64,000 bases of DNA from the NCBI GenBank assembly GCA_012959805.1, contig DUCN01000078.1, positions 1-64,000 on the forward strand, given 5' to 3'. The stretch comes from Myxococcales bacterium. GTDB lineage: Bacteria; Myxococcota_A; UBA9160; UBA4427. The notes under the pieces are model-generated. The model was not told the origin of the DNA, ran no database searches, and saw only the letters and a program-made list of their open reading frames with translations. Within the stretch, counting starts at the first letter, position 1. Every line of letters starts with the position of its first letter. The position numbers and the translations under genes were made by a program. Below are positions 22,136 to 32,628 of the stretch, in pieces.

Positions 22136-23208
22136 CGAATTCCCTCAGCAATCCAGCCACCACCGAGGACCTCATCATCGCGATCTGCGTCGTAGAAGAC
22201 CGCTGCCTGTCCGGGGGCCACCGCACGGACGGGTTCATCGAAACGAACGATGGCCTGGTCTCCCGACTTCGCATCGACATCGGCCAATGCAGCCGTATGG
22301 CGATGTCGCACCTGGACTCGCACCCGGATCGTGCTGGCTGGCACCTCCCCCGAAATCCAGCTCATGGCTTCGACTCGCGTGCCCCCGCAGTCGAGGTCCG
22401 TCGCATCCCCGACGAAGACCTTGCGCTCGCGCGGGTCCAACTTTGTCACGTAGAGACGTCGATCCGATGAGATCCCGAGGCCATGGCGCTGCCCGATGGT
22501 GAAATGATGAATCCCAGGATGCTGCCCCAGGACGCGTCCATCCAGATCAACGATGTCGCCCTGCAGCATCGAAGCCTCGGGCCGAAGCATCTCGACAACC
22601 TTTGCGTAGTCACCATCGGGTACGAAACAGATTTCCTGACTCTCGGGCTTGTCCGCCGTCGTGAGTCCCAGAGACCGCGCACGCTCCCGAACATCGCTCT
22701 TGGTCATCCCGCCAATCGGGAATACGGATCTGCGAAGTTGTTCCTGGTCCAATTGGAAAAGAAAATAAGATTGATCCTTCTGCCGATCCACCGCTCGAAA
22801 CAGGCGCGCCTGCCCCGTCTCCTCATCGAGCGTGATGCGCGCATAATGACCCGTCGCCACGCGTTCAGCGCCGAACGCCTTCGCGCGTTCCAACAGGTGA
22901 TCGAACTTGAATTTTTTGTTGCAGTCTACGCAGGGAATCGGAGTGCGTCCCGCCAGATAGCTGTCGGCGAATTCTTCAATGACCTCACGACCGAAGGCCT
23001 CGGCATAATTGGCGACGAAGAATCGAATCCCCAAACGTTCCGCAACGCGTCGCGCATCATCGGCATCTTCGAGAGAGCAACAGCGCGACCCGCCTTCGGA
23101 AAGTCTCATGGTCACGCCGATCGTCTCACAGCCCGATTCCGCAAGCATGGCGGCCGCCACCGACGAATCGACTCCGCCCGACATCGCAACGACGACGCGA
23201 TCAGCCAT
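22132..23208 (-). CDS. mnmA: tRNA-specific 2-thiouridylase MnmA
   Basis: VVVAMSGGVDSSVAAAML, TPIPCVDCNKKFKF, KDQSYFLFQL. Confidence 0.93.
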   Translation of the reverse strand: MADRVVVAMSGGVDSSVAAAMLAESGCETIGVTMRLSEGGSRCCSLEDADDARRVAERLGIRFFVANYAEAFGREVIEEFADSYLAGRTPIPCVDCNKKFKFDHLLERAKAFGAERVATGHYARITLDEETGQARLFRAVDRQKDQSYFLFQLDQEQLRRSVFPIGGMTKSDVRERARSLGLTTADKPESQEICFVPDGDYAKVVEMLRPEASMLQGDIVDLDGRVLGQHPGIHHFTIGQRHGLGISSDRRLYVTKLDPRERKVFVGDATDLDCGGTRVEAMSWISGEVPASTIRVRVQVRHRHTAALADVDAKSGDQAIVRFDEPVRAVAPGQAAVFYDADRDDEVLGGGWIAEGIR

Positions 23209-23259
23209 TCAAGAATTCTTCCGACATGATCATTCGCCACGTGGCAACACTTCGAGTAT

Positions 23260-24396
23260 TCACGGCGCTTCCGCCTGTCGAACTCGCGGAACGAGTTCAC
23301 CCAGCAACTCAATCGCGCGATCGATCTGCTCCTCATCCACGCCCCAACCGATCGAGAAACGTAGGCTTGCTCGCGCTTCGTCTGCAGAACGACCCATCGC
23401 CAGCAGGACGGCTGACGGCTCGATCGACCCCGAATGACAGGCTGCACCCGCCGACGCGGCGACGCCCTCGAGATCCAGCGCCTGGAGCAAGACCTCTCCG
23501 GCCACGCCCTTGAACTCGATGTTCAGCGTGTTGCAGAGCGTCTTCTCCGGCCCACCGTTCCAACGTACGGACTCGACCTGCGCTTGGATGCCGTGCCACA
23601 AACGTTCGCGAAGCTTGCCGCTGTGCTCCATTCGCTCCGGCCCCTCGGCCGCCGACAATTCACAGGCCACGCCATAGCCAACGATGCTCGCGACGTTTTC
23701 CGTTCCCCCTCGCAAACCTTTTTCTTGTCCGCCGCCATGAAGGAAAGCAGGCACGACCGTGTCACCGCAGCTCACCAGAGCGCCCACGCCCTTCGGGCCT
23801 CCAAGCTTATGCGCTGACGAGGAGAGAAAGTCGATCGGCGTCTGGGCGAGATCGACCGAGCTCTTTCCGATCACTTGCGTCGCATCGACATGCATGAGAA
23901 CACCCCGGTCTCGGCAGGCTTCGGCGACGGCCTGGACCGGTTGTATAGATCCGGTTTCGTTATTCGCCCAGATCATGGTGAGTAATTTCGTCTGGTCATT
24001 GATCGCGTCCGCCATCTCCGCGGCATCAACACAACCATCCTGATCCGGCTTGATTCGCGAAACCGAAACGCCCTGCTCCTCCAATACGGCGAGCGGTGCC
24101 ACCACAGAGGGATGCTCGACCTCGGTCGTGACCACATGATCCCCGGATGCAAGGCAGCCGAAGAGCACAGTATTATTCGACTCGGTCGCGCCACCCGTAA
24201 AGCGGATATTCCCGGCTTCGACGCCGACCAGGCTCGCCACCTGCCCTCGCGCGACTTCGATGCGGGCTCGAGCGCTCGCCCCCTCGGCGTACACACTCGA
24301 TGGATTGCCAAACTGATCGCGTAAAGCCCGGCTCATGGCCTCCACCACTTCGGGGCGCAGCGGCGTCGTCGCGTTGTGATCGAGATAGATTCTCAT
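23260..24396 (-). CDS. Cysteine desulfurase (IscS/NifS family)
   Basis: IYLDHNATTPLRPEV, SSAHKLGGPKGVGAL, GAACHSGSIEPSAVL. Confidence 0.92.
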   Translation of the reverse strand: MRIYLDHNATTPLRPEVVEAMSRALRDQFGNPSSVYAEGASARARIEVARGQVASLVGVEAGNIRFTGGATESNNTVLFGCLASGDHVVTTEVEHPSVVAPLAVLEEQGVSVSRIKPDQDGCVDAAEMADAINDQTKLLTMIWANNETGSIQPVQAVAEACRDRGVLMHVDATQVIGKSSVDLAQTPIDFLSSSAHKLGGPKGVGALVSCGDTVVPAFLHGGGQEKGLRGGTENVASIVGYGVACELSAAEGPERMEHSGKLRERLWHGIQAQVESVRWNGGPEKTLCNTLNIEFKGVAGEVLLQALDLEGVAASAGAACHSGSIEPSAVLLAMGRSADEARASLRFSIGWGVDEEQIDRAIELLGELVPRVRQAEAP

Positions 24397-24472
24397 GCGG
24401 TGCTTCTTTCAAGACTTTCGCTCAGCGAATGGCTGGCGGGATGCGCGCACCGTAGCCCGGGGCGGCTCGGAT

Positions 24473-25930
24473 TCAAGCGCTGGCTTCGGGTGGCGTCGCA
24501 ATGCTGCTGCGGGCCAGATCTTCAAGAGAGGTCTGATCCGCCACTTCCCGCCAAGCGGCCTCCATTTGGTCCAAGGCGTCGGCAACCACATCGTCGCGTT
24601 TGTGCGAGCGGCGCTCAGACGAAACCGAATCAAAGGTTACCCCTCGCACCGCCAGAAGAAGTTCGCCCACTGTCAGATCCGCGGGGGGTCTCGCCGGGAC
24701 ATAGCGGACCTCTTCCGCTTCGCTTCCTTCACCCCCCAGGACGCTGCGCACCATTTCGGCGCGTTCTAATTCTGCGGCCAAGCGCCGAACCAGGCGAACC
24801 GGCTCGTCGAGAGTGTCCGCTAGACATTCCGCAGTGGGAGGTGGAAGCTGAGCCTGAAAGGATCTGACGATCGCGACACCAATTTCGACCGCGATCGCCT
24901 CCCGCTCCGCCGGAGTGGCCTCGCCGCTTCGCATCTCGCGCCGAGCGAAACCCAGGTTCTGTGCCGCAAACGCCACCTCTGCACCGAGCAGAACCACGGC
25001 CCAACACACGTAGAGCCAGGCCAGAATGAGGGGCACCGCTGATAAGGCCCCGAACACCGCCTGATAGGTCGCCGCACCGACCTGGAAATCGACGTAGATC
25101 GTGCGCGCCATCGAAAACAGAATCGCCGATACCGCTCCACCCAAAGCGGCTGCGCGAACTCGAACCGTCGTATTGGGGAAGAACCAAAACAGAAAGGTGA
25201 ATCCCAAGAAGAGTACGAATACGGGAACCTGAGAGAGGCCGAGTCCGTAGATCTGGGCGAAGAGCGGATAGCGCAGCAGAGTCTCCACGATGGATCCACT
25301 CTGAAGCGTTGTCGCCAGACTCACGGCGACGCCAATCGAAATCGGCGCGACCACCATCACAACCAGATAATCGGAAAAACGACGCGCCCAACTCCGGCTT
25401 CGAGCCACGCCCCAGATTTTGTTGAGCGTTTGTTCGAGATGACGAAGAGCAAATATTGCCGTCCCTAAAACGACTGCGCCGCCCACCGTTCCAAAACTGG
25501 CAAAATCAAGACGCGACGCATAGCCCAGCACGGTCGCGCGCGCTTCGGGCGCCACCGTCGTCAGTTGTTCGATCGCAAAATTGACGATGGTCTCGTCTCC
25601 TCCGACCACACCGAGAACCGAAATGACGACACCGAGCATCGGAATGATGGAGAGTGCGGTCACATAAGTGAGCGCACTTGCCCGCAACAGGATCTGATCA
25701 TTCTGAAAACCACGCACAGTCAGCGCGATCAACTGCACCGCCGCACGCAGCGCGCGCGTCGGAAGCGATGCATTTGGGTCGTCAATCCAGAGTTCTTTCG
25801 AGAGCCAGGCCCACGACCATTGTAAGCGCTCGATGATTCCGCGCGGAGGCTCCACCGTCACCACGGCTTCTGCGGCATGTGCACTCTTCACAACAAGCGC
25901 GGGCTGCGATCCCTCCGAAGGCCTAGCCAT
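24473..25930 (-). CDS. YihY/BrkB-family membrane protein
   Basis: Multi-TM; ASALTYVTALSIIPMLGVVISVLG; ILAWLYVCWAVVLLGAEV. Confidence 0.8.
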   Translation of the reverse strand: MARPSEGSQPALVVKSAHAAEAVVTVEPPRGIIERLQWSWAWLSKELWIDDPNASLPTRALRAAVQLIALTVRGFQNDQILLRASALTYVTALSIIPMLGVVISVLGVVGGDETIVNFAIEQLTTVAPEARATVLGYASRLDFASFGTVGGAVVLGTAIFALRHLEQTLNKIWGVARSRSWARRFSDYLVVMVVAPISIGVAVSLATTLQSGSIVETLLRYPLFAQIYGLGLSQVPVFVLFLGFTFLFWFFPNTTVRVRAAALGGAVSAILFSMARTIYVDFQVGAATYQAVFGALSAVPLILAWLYVCWAVVLLGAEVAFAAQNLGFARREMRSGEATPAEREAIAVEIGVAIVRSFQAQLPPPTAECLADTLDEPVRLVRRLAAELERAEMVRSVLGGEGSEAEEVRYVPARPPADLTVGELLLAVRGVTFDSVSSERRSHKRDDVVADALDQMEAAWREVADQTSLEDLARSSIATPPEASA

Positions 25931-27047
25931 TGCGTTGGTCCCCCGTTCCAGGATGCTCCTCGGAAATGGAATGCTCAGTCCCAACTCCTCGCCTTGAAGT
26001 CGTTAGGCCGCCTAATGCCGATCGCGTTGAAGCCTCGGCCACCGAAGCCGAAACATAGAGCCAGCGCTCGATTCGCATGAGGGTTTTCGGGCCGATCCCC
26101 CTAATGGATGTCAGATCCTCGACATCGGAGAACCGACCGTGCGGGCGACTCTCTCTGGCGCGGATGATCGCGGTGGCTCGAGCGGCCCCGATCTGGGGAA
26201 GCGTTTCCAGCAGCGACGCCGACGCTTGATTCAAATCGATCCGGTCGCCAGCGAGCAGACGTCCAATCCCAGTCAGGGGCTGTGACGCACTCTGCACATC
26301 ATCCCAACATCCAGCACTCAGCGTTCCCAACACATCTGACGATTGTGTCACGAGCGCTTCGCACGCAGGCCGCGCCGGATGGATATCAAACTGGGATGCG
26401 AAGAGGCCGACCAGGCCAATGAGCAGCATGAGCAGCAGCCCTGCGTCCGTACTCGATCGACGACCTCCGCCGCTGCCGCCCAAGGAACTCGTCCATGATT
26501 CGACGCGCTCGGCCCAGTCCCCGAGAACGGACTCTGCATCCTCACCCTGCGCGGTGACACGGGCTCTTCGACCACGCCACTGGACGCCCTCCCGCGCTGC
26601 ATCCTCTTCTGCCGGAGACGGACCTTCGAACTCGATTCGAAGGAGTCGTTTCCCCAGGATCTCTGGAAATCGATCGGCCCATTCCACAGCCAACACCTGG
26701 CCCCTCCCGAGCATGTCATCGAAAGCCAACGGCTCGAGTTCGCCCGATGATTCCAAACGATAGAGATCCACATGATGAAGAGTTTCGGGACCGCTGGGAA
26801 GCACATACTGCTGGGCGATCACAAAGGTCGGGCTCGACACGAGCCGGGCATCTACGCCCAGCCCCTCGGCGAGGCCCTTCACGAAGACGGTTTTTCCAGC
26901 ACCCAACGGGCCGACCAGTGCAATCACCAACCCCTCAGAGCCAATTGACTGACCGAGCGCCACGGCGCAAGCCGATGTGTATTCAGGATCCGGGGAATCG
27001 AAGAACCAGGTCTGCATCTGGATCCGCCTTTCCGTGGATTGAGCCAT
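25923..27047 (-). CDS. TsaE-like ATPase fused to a TM helix and a ComEA-like helix-hairpin-helix domain
   Basis: VGPLGAGKTVFVKGLAEGLG, HVDLYRL (TsaE); LLLMLLIGLVGLFAS TM; DLNQASASLLETLPQIGAARATAIIRARESRPHGRFSDVEDLTSIRGIGPKTLMRI (ComEA/HhH). Confidence 0.85.
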   Translation of the reverse strand: MAQSTERRIQMQTWFFDSPDPEYTSACAVALGQSIGSEGLVIALVGPLGAGKTVFVKGLAEGLGVDARLVSSPTFVIAQQYVLPSGPETLHHVDLYRLESSGELEPLAFDDMLGRGQVLAVEWADRFPEILGKRLLRIEFEGPSPAEEDAAREGVQWRGRRARVTAQGEDAESVLGDWAERVESWTSSLGGSGGGRRSSTDAGLLLMLLIGLVGLFASQFDIHPARPACEALVTQSSDVLGTLSAGCWDDVQSASQPLTGIGRLLAGDRIDLNQASASLLETLPQIGAARATAIIRARESRPHGRFSDVEDLTSIRGIGPKTLMRIERWLYVSASVAEASTRSALGGLTTSRRGVGTEHSISEEHPGTGDQRNG

Positions 27048-28749
27048 AAAACGAAGCGTCGTTCGAATCCAGTTGCCTAATCATTTCGGTCGCGCAGTCC
27101 GGCAACCCATCTGCGATCTCGCTGGCCAATACACCAAAGCCGGCTCGACCTTGATCGAGCCGATCCGCACTCGAACCATGCCACCAGGCCGCAAGCGCGG
27201 CGGCCTGGAATGCCGGACATCCAGAGCCCAGCAGCGCGGCCACGATTCCCGTCAACACGTCACCGGTTCCCCCCGAAGCGAGTGCTGGACCTCCAGTCGG
27301 AATAATCAAAGCCCGCCCTTCGGGCTCGGCCACCACGGTTCCCGCCCCCTTCAGGATGACCACTGACTGGGAGCGCTCTGCCAAACCGCGCGCGGAAGCC
27401 AAGCGGTCGGCATTGATGTCAATGGCCTCAACGCCCAGAAGTCGTGCCGCTTCACCGGGATGCGGCGTCAGAATCGTCTTGGCTGTACTGCCCATCGCCG
27501 CGCGATCGCGAAGCACTGTCAGGTCATCGCCCATTGGGTACAAGCCGTCTGCGTCAAGGACGATCGGTTGATCAAGTGTGCGGAGCAATCGTACGACCAA
27601 ATCCCCTGTTTCAGGTCCGCGACCCAGCCCCGGCCCGAGAGCCACCACGTCCCGGGTCGCCGCCCATTCCACGAGATCCTTCTCGGCTGCGCGGGCGAAG
27701 CCACCCGCCTCAGTCACCGCAGCTTCGACCGTCATGACTTCGTCCAACAGAGAAGCATTCTCATCGGTTACGCCTACCGGGTGGGCCAGCGTGACGAGTC
27801 CCGACCCGGCCCGCAGACTTGCCCGCGCACAAAGTGCGCCGGCGCCCATCAGTCCCTTCGAACCCGCGATCGCCAAGACGCGCCCGAAGACGCCCTTGTG
27901 TCCATCGCGGCGGCGCTCGGGGAATACCCTCGCGGCGGCTCGAACATTCCACAACTCCGTCCGCGGCAACCGCTCCGGATCGGGATCGTCAATGCCGATT
28001 CGGGTCACTTCAATTTCACCGGCGTGGGACCGGCCCGGCTCGAGCGCCAGACCCAGCTTGGGAAGTGAAATGGTCAGCGTTCGATCCGCCCGGACTGCAA
28101 TTCCCAGAACCCCGCCGGTCGAAGCATCGATGCCCGACGGAATATCCACGGAAAGGATCCGCAGACCGGCCCTCCGCTCCTCACAGAGCGACTCCACGAG
28201 CCGAGCGAAACCACCGCGAATCTCGCGCGTTAGACCGATTCCAAAGAGAGCGTCGACGGCCACGCTGGTGTGCGAAAGAAGCGACGCCCAATCAAAACCA
28301 TCGTCGAGTGGATCGACCACGTGACGACTCGCACCGATCTCATCAAGCCTCGCCCAGTTCAGCGCCGCATCGTGGGGCAAGCTCGCGGCATCTCCGATCA
28401 AGATCGTTTCCGCCCGGATGCCTTCCGAAAATAGCGTGCGCGCCAAGACGAATCCGTCGCCACCGTTATTGCCCGCACCGCAGAAAATTCGAATCATTCC
28501 CTCGCGACGCAGCGAGGACGCATGCAGTTCCAGAACGGGACGCATCAGTGACCGCCCTGCATTTTCCATCAAGAGTTGCCCGGAAATTCCATGTCCATCG
28601 ATTGTCAGACGATCGAGCGCCTGCATCTCGGCCCCGGAAACGAGCGGCCAGACACCGCTTCGATGTTTCGTTAACGAAGCCAGTCCAGACGTGTCCTCGG
28701 CTGCACCCTGATCCATCGCCGCTCCATGATTGCTCGCTCGGGTCGACAA
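26983..28749 (-). CDS. nnr: Bifunctional NAD(P)H-hydrate epimerase / ADP-dependent NAD(P)HX dehydratase
   Basis: CGAGNNGGDGFVLAR, KGVFGRVLAIAGSKGLMGA, TGGPALASGGTGDVLTGI. Confidence 0.92.
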   Translation of the reverse strand: MSTRASNHGAAMDQGAAEDTSGLASLTKHRSGVWPLVSGAEMQALDRLTIDGHGISGQLLMENAGRSLMRPVLELHASSLRREGMIRIFCGAGNNGGDGFVLARTLFSEGIRAETILIGDAASLPHDAALNWARLDEIGASRHVVDPLDDGFDWASLLSHTSVAVDALFGIGLTREIRGGFARLVESLCEERRAGLRILSVDIPSGIDASTGGVLGIAVRADRTLTISLPKLGLALEPGRSHAGEIEVTRIGIDDPDPERLPRTELWNVRAAARVFPERRRDGHKGVFGRVLAIAGSKGLMGAGALCARASLRAGSGLVTLAHPVGVTDENASLLDEVMTVEAAVTEAGGFARAAEKDLVEWAATRDVVALGPGLGRGPETGDLVVRLLRTLDQPIVLDADGLYPMGDDLTVLRDRAAMGSTAKTILTPHPGEAARLLGVEAIDINADRLASARGLAERSQSVVILKGAGTVVAEPEGRALIIPTGGPALASGGTGDVLTGIVAALLGSGCPAFQAAALAAWWHGSSADRLDQGRAGFGVLASEIADGLPDCATEMIRQLDSNDASFYGSIHGKADPDADLVLRFPGS

Positions 28750-28842
28750 CCGACCTCGACGGGTACTGGCGCTCGAAAAGAAGTGTGACGAGACTAGCGG
28801 ACGCGGACCCTACGCGGCGATCCGGAAACCGACCGTACTCGC

Positions 28843-29553
28843 TCAGACATGCATTCGGTCCCGGAAGTCCCGAACAGCGCGGTCCAGCCCCACGAGCAAT
28901 GCACGACGCGCCAGGCTACGACCAAACACGACGCGTTCGACCGACGGTGCGGCCTCGAGTACTTCACCCACGCTTCGTTCGTCCAGCCCGCCCGCCACGG
29001 CGATTCCCAAGCGCAGCTTGCTGGCCAGCCGAGCCGTATCTCCGAGCATGACCAGTGCGCCACGGCGTTCCGCTTCTGGCAGATCCACCAGGTATCCGGT
29101 GAATAACTCGACATCGGAAACACCCTGCGCGTGGACCGCTCGGATCGCATCGACTTCCGGGGCAATCCGAACGCTCACCTCGATGCCGGCTTCTCGAAGC
29201 GATCGCAAAACGACACCGAGTCCGGGGCCTGCGACTCGCGCGTCTACCGGCGACGAAGATCCAAGAGCGTCGCGATGATCACCAACGAGTACGACGCGAT
29301 CAGGTCGTGCTTCGAGCGGTATCTTCAACAGGGTTTGCGAAATGGGCATGCGCAGTTCAAAAAAGCGTGCGGCCCGACGCAACTCATCGACGTCCACCTC
29401 TCGAACCGGGACGAGGTCTTCATTGATCGAAAGACGTAGGCAATCGACGCCCGCAAGCTCAGCCAGCGCAGCCGCGGCACCCATTTCGCTGCGATCGCCC
29501 GCCGCAAAGTCTCGCAAGGCCGCCCAGCTGTCCATCGAAAGAACGATCTGCAT
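28843..29553 (-). CDS. pdxJ: Pyridoxine 5'-phosphate synthase
   Basis: PdxJ pattern (EVDAIRAVHAQGVSDVELFTG) and position between nnr and glmM. Confidence 0.8.
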   Translation of the reverse strand: MQIVLSMDSWAALRDFAAGDRSEMGAAAALAELAGVDCLRLSINEDLVPVREVDVDELRRAARFFELRMPISQTLLKIPLEARPDRVVLVGDHRDALGSSSPVDARVAGPGLGVVLRSLREAGIEVSVRIAPEVDAIRAVHAQGVSDVELFTGYLVDLPEAERRGALVMLGDTARLASKLRLGIAVAGGLDERSVGEVLEAAPSVERVVFGRSLARRALLVGLDRAVRDFRDRMHV

Positions 29554-29556
29554 GGC

Positions 29557-30933
29557 TCAGCCCGCGTCGGCCAGAGCGCGCTTGAGCGTTTCGGCCAACC
29601 CCTCCGCAAGGGACTCCACTCGCGTCGCATCGCGACCTTCAACCATCACGCGGGCCTTTAGCTCCGTTCCCGAATACCGCACGAGAATGCGCCCCTCAGA
29701 GCCGAGTTCCTGCTCGACGTCGCGGACCGCGGCTTGAAAAGTCGGCAGCTCATCGAGAGGATGCTTCGCACCAACGGCAACATTCACCATGACCTGCGGG
29801 AGCCGTTCGAAACCGTGATTGAGATCCGAGAGTTTCTTGCCGCTTCGCGCCATCAACGCCAGCACTTGCAGCGCCGACATGATTCCGTCGCCCGTCGTCG
29901 AGTCATCCAAGAAGAGAATATGCCCCGACTGTTCGCCACCCAGGTTATGTCCGCCCTTGCGCATTTCTTCAACGACATAACGATCGCCGACCGACGTCCT
30001 GATCATCTCGACGTCGATCGACGCGAGAGCGATCTCGAGACCGAGATTGCTCATGACCGTCGCGACAACCGTATTATTCGCGAGCACGCCGCGCGCCTGC
30101 ATATCCCGGGCACACAACCACATCAACATGTCGCCGTCCAGAGTCTTGCCAAGCTCATCGACCACGATCACGCGATCCGCATCGCCATCGAGGGCGATGC
30201 CGATATCTGCGCGAAGTTCGCGAACCATCTCGGCCGCCCGCTCGGGATAAAGCGAACCGCAGCCCTGATTGATATTACGCCCGTTGGGCTCACAACCGAG
30301 TTCAAAAACTTCTGCGCCGAGCTCGCGCAGAACAGTCGGCCCGACCCGGTATCCTGCCCCATTGGCGCAGTCGATCACGATCCGCATCCCGCGCAGGGTC
30401 TGTTCACGTGGAAACGTATTTTTCAAGTACACGATGTAGCGGCCGCGGGCGTCTTCAATTCGTTCGGCCTGACCGATCTCATCCGGTGCCACACTCGTCT
30501 TGGCCACTTCTCCGGACTCGATCAACTGCTCAATGCGAATCTCCTCGGCATCGGGCAGCTTGAATCCGTTCGCCGCGAAGAACTTGATCCCATTGTCTTG
30601 GTAGTCGTTATGACTGGCGGTGATCATCACGCCGGCATTACATCGCATGTCTCGAGTCAGAAAGGCCAATGCGGGTGTCGGCACAGGCCCTACCTGGATG
30701 ACGTTCACCCCCATCGAACAGATTCCAGCAGCCAAAGCGTCTTCAAACATATAGCCGGAAAGCCGCGTGTCCTTGCCGATCAAGATCTGCTTGCGCCCGC
30801 TTTCTTGATCTCGAAAGACGTGTGCAATTGCACGCCCCAAAGCGAGCGCGATCTCCGGCGTCATCGGATGGACGTTCGCGATCCCGCGGACTCCGTCGGT
30901 GCCAAATAGTTTCCTCTGAGCCTCGCCGCTCAT
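29557..30933 (-). CDS. glmM: Phosphoglucosamine mutase
   Basis: LFGTDGVRGIAN, GVMITASHNDYQDNGIKFF, DGDADRVIVVDELGK. Confidence 0.95.
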   Translation of the reverse strand: MSGEAQRKLFGTDGVRGIANVHPMTPEIALALGRAIAHVFRDQESGRKQILIGKDTRLSGYMFEDALAAGICSMGVNVIQVGPVPTPALAFLTRDMRCNAGVMITASHNDYQDNGIKFFAANGFKLPDAEEIRIEQLIESGEVAKTSVAPDEIGQAERIEDARGRYIVYLKNTFPREQTLRGMRIVIDCANGAGYRVGPTVLRELGAEVFELGCEPNGRNINQGCGSLYPERAAEMVRELRADIGIALDGDADRVIVVDELGKTLDGDMLMWLCARDMQARGVLANNTVVATVMSNLGLEIALASIDVEMIRTSVGDRYVVEEMRKGGHNLGGEQSGHILFLDDSTTGDGIMSALQVLALMARSGKKLSDLNHGFERLPQVMVNVAVGAKHPLDELPTFQAAVRDVEQELGSEGRILVRYSGTELKARVMVEGRDATRVESLAEGLAETLKRALADAG

Positions 30934-31634
30934 CCCCGCTCCTCCGCTGATTCCGGATCGTCCAAGTTCAAGACAGGCTCAGGGAGCGGGTCGGCCTCGA
31001 TCAACACTTCAACTTGAAGCGGACTGGTGTCTTCGGCCCAGACCGTGCCGCCACCGAGCACCAGACGAACCTCTTGCTTCGCATTCGCAGCCAGTCCGGC
31101 AATGTCGATGGCTTCAGTCACCACTTCATTGAGCCGCATCACCTGACTCCGAGCCCCTTCGAGCCAAACCCTCTCGGGCTCGATCACGACGCCCGCTACA
31201 TGAAAGCCGGGCGCGGGCACTCCCTCTACTTCTGCGCGAACGCTGACGGCTTTACGACCCCGCTTCTCGAAGCGCACCTGAATTCGCGATGGTGAGTACC
31301 CGGCGAAGGTCGTCCCGGTTGGATGCTCGATGGTCTCGACGTCGATTTCGTAGACCGCCACACCGGGCTTTCCGCCGCTGGCGTCGACGCGATACTTCAT
31401 TTGCTCGCGATCGAGGTTTCGCAGCGAAGCGCGGCTGCCTCGCAGACGAACATTGATCGCGTCGGAATTCTGGTCCGTCACGACGAGCCCTTCTTCGATG
31501 CCGACTAGCTCGACGGGCACATCAAAGGACTCTTGAATACTCGAGGTTCCCTGGGCCACCGCCCAGATAAAAATGCTGATGGCCAATGCAAGCACCAGCA
31601 CGCCCGGACGCAGATTTTCAAAACGCGACGCCAT
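30930..31634 (-). CDS. YbbR-domain protein (CdaR-like)
   Basis: N-terminal TM then YbbR-like repeats; adjacent to cdaA and glmM. Confidence 0.8.
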   Translation of the reverse strand: MASRFENLRPGVLVLALAISIFIWAVAQGTSSIQESFDVPVELVGIEEGLVVTDQNSDAINVRLRGSRASLRNLDREQMKYRVDASGGKPGVAVYEIDVETIEHPTGTTFAGYSPSRIQVRFEKRGRKAVSVRAEVEGVPAPGFHVAGVVIEPERVWLEGARSQVMRLNEVVTEAIDIAGLAANAKQEVRLVLGGGTVWAEDTSPLQVEVLIEADPLPEPVLNLDDPESAEERG

Positions 31635-31673
31635 GGCCGGCTGCTCCCTCTTCTCCGGCCACTCGGCCGATGC

Positions 31674-32564
31674 TCAGCTGGCCGTGGCCTGCTCGCCTTC
31701 TTTGCCTGAAGTGTTATTGGTCTCGGCGATTTCTAGCCCGCGCGTAATCTCCGAAGCATCCGGCAATTCCTTGCGCTCACCGCTCAGGATGTCTCGCAAC
31801 AAGACGCGAAGGCGTGGTGCATCGAGTTCGCGAAGCATTTGCCCGCCGAGAACAACGGAGATCTTTGCTGTTTCCTCGGACACCACCACAACGAGGGCAT
31901 CCGTCTCCTCTGTGATTCCAACAGCCGCACGATGACGCGTACCGAGCCCTTCGGGCAGATCCGTACGAAGGGTCAAAGGCAGGATGCAGCCGGCGGAAGA
32001 AATCCGACCTTCCTGAATCAAGACGGCACCGTCATGCATCGGCGAAGATGGCTGAAAAATACTGGTCAGTAGTTCTTTCGAGATCTGCGCATCGACGGGA
32101 ACACCGGCCTCGATCTGATCACCCAGGTTGCTTTCTCGCTCGAGCACGATCAGTGCACCATGGCGACGCTGGGACAGGTCGCCGGCGGTGCGCACGATCT
32201 CCTCGACGACCTGGGTCTCTTGCTCCGCTGAGAACGACGGGAAGAATCCACGGCCGACCCGCGCCAAGGCGCGTCGAATATCGTTTTGGAAGAGAATGAC
32301 GATGATCAAGACGGCCGAACCGAGGAAGCGTTCGAGGATCATGCCGAGTGCGGCGAGCTGAAAGAGTTCCGACGCAAGAGACAATGCGATCAAGACAATC
32401 AGACCCACCAGGATCTGGATCGCGCGTGTCCCGCGAATCAACAGGAGAAGCCAATAAATTCCCGCTGTCACCAACAATATGTCAACGGTGTCGCGAAAGG
32501 GGTCGAAGCGAGAGTTGAAAAACTCCACTAGATCCGCCCCGAAATTCCACAACACTGTGATCAC
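31674..32564 (-). CDS. cdaA: Diadenylate cyclase CdaA
   Basis: N-terminal TMs; SPMHDGAVLI and GTRHRAAVGITEETDALVVVVSEE. Confidence 0.92.
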   Translation of the reverse strand: MITVLWNFGADLVEFFNSRFDPFRDTVDILLVTAGIYWLLLLIRGTRAIQILVGLIVLIALSLASELFQLAALGMILERFLGSAVLIIVILFQNDIRRALARVGRGFFPSFSAEQETQVVEEIVRTAGDLSQRRHGALIVLERESNLGDQIEAGVPVDAQISKELLTSIFQPSSPMHDGAVLIQEGRISSAGCILPLTLRTDLPEGLGTRHRAAVGITEETDALVVVVSEETAKISVVLGGQMLRELDAPRLRVLLRDILSGERKELPDASEITRGLEIAETNNTSGKEGEQATAS

Positions 32565-32628
32565 TTATGCTCTCTCCCCACGATCGAGCTCCCTCGATTC
32601 CAATTCTTCGAACCGCCGATACTGTCGC

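Noticed and set aside
27819-29051. 410-aa plus-strand ORF
   Set aside because: Antisense to nnr and pdxJ; Arg/Pro/Ser-rich shadow translation.
29734-30909. 391-aa plus-strand ORF
   Set aside because: Mirror of glmM on the opposite strand; no motifs.
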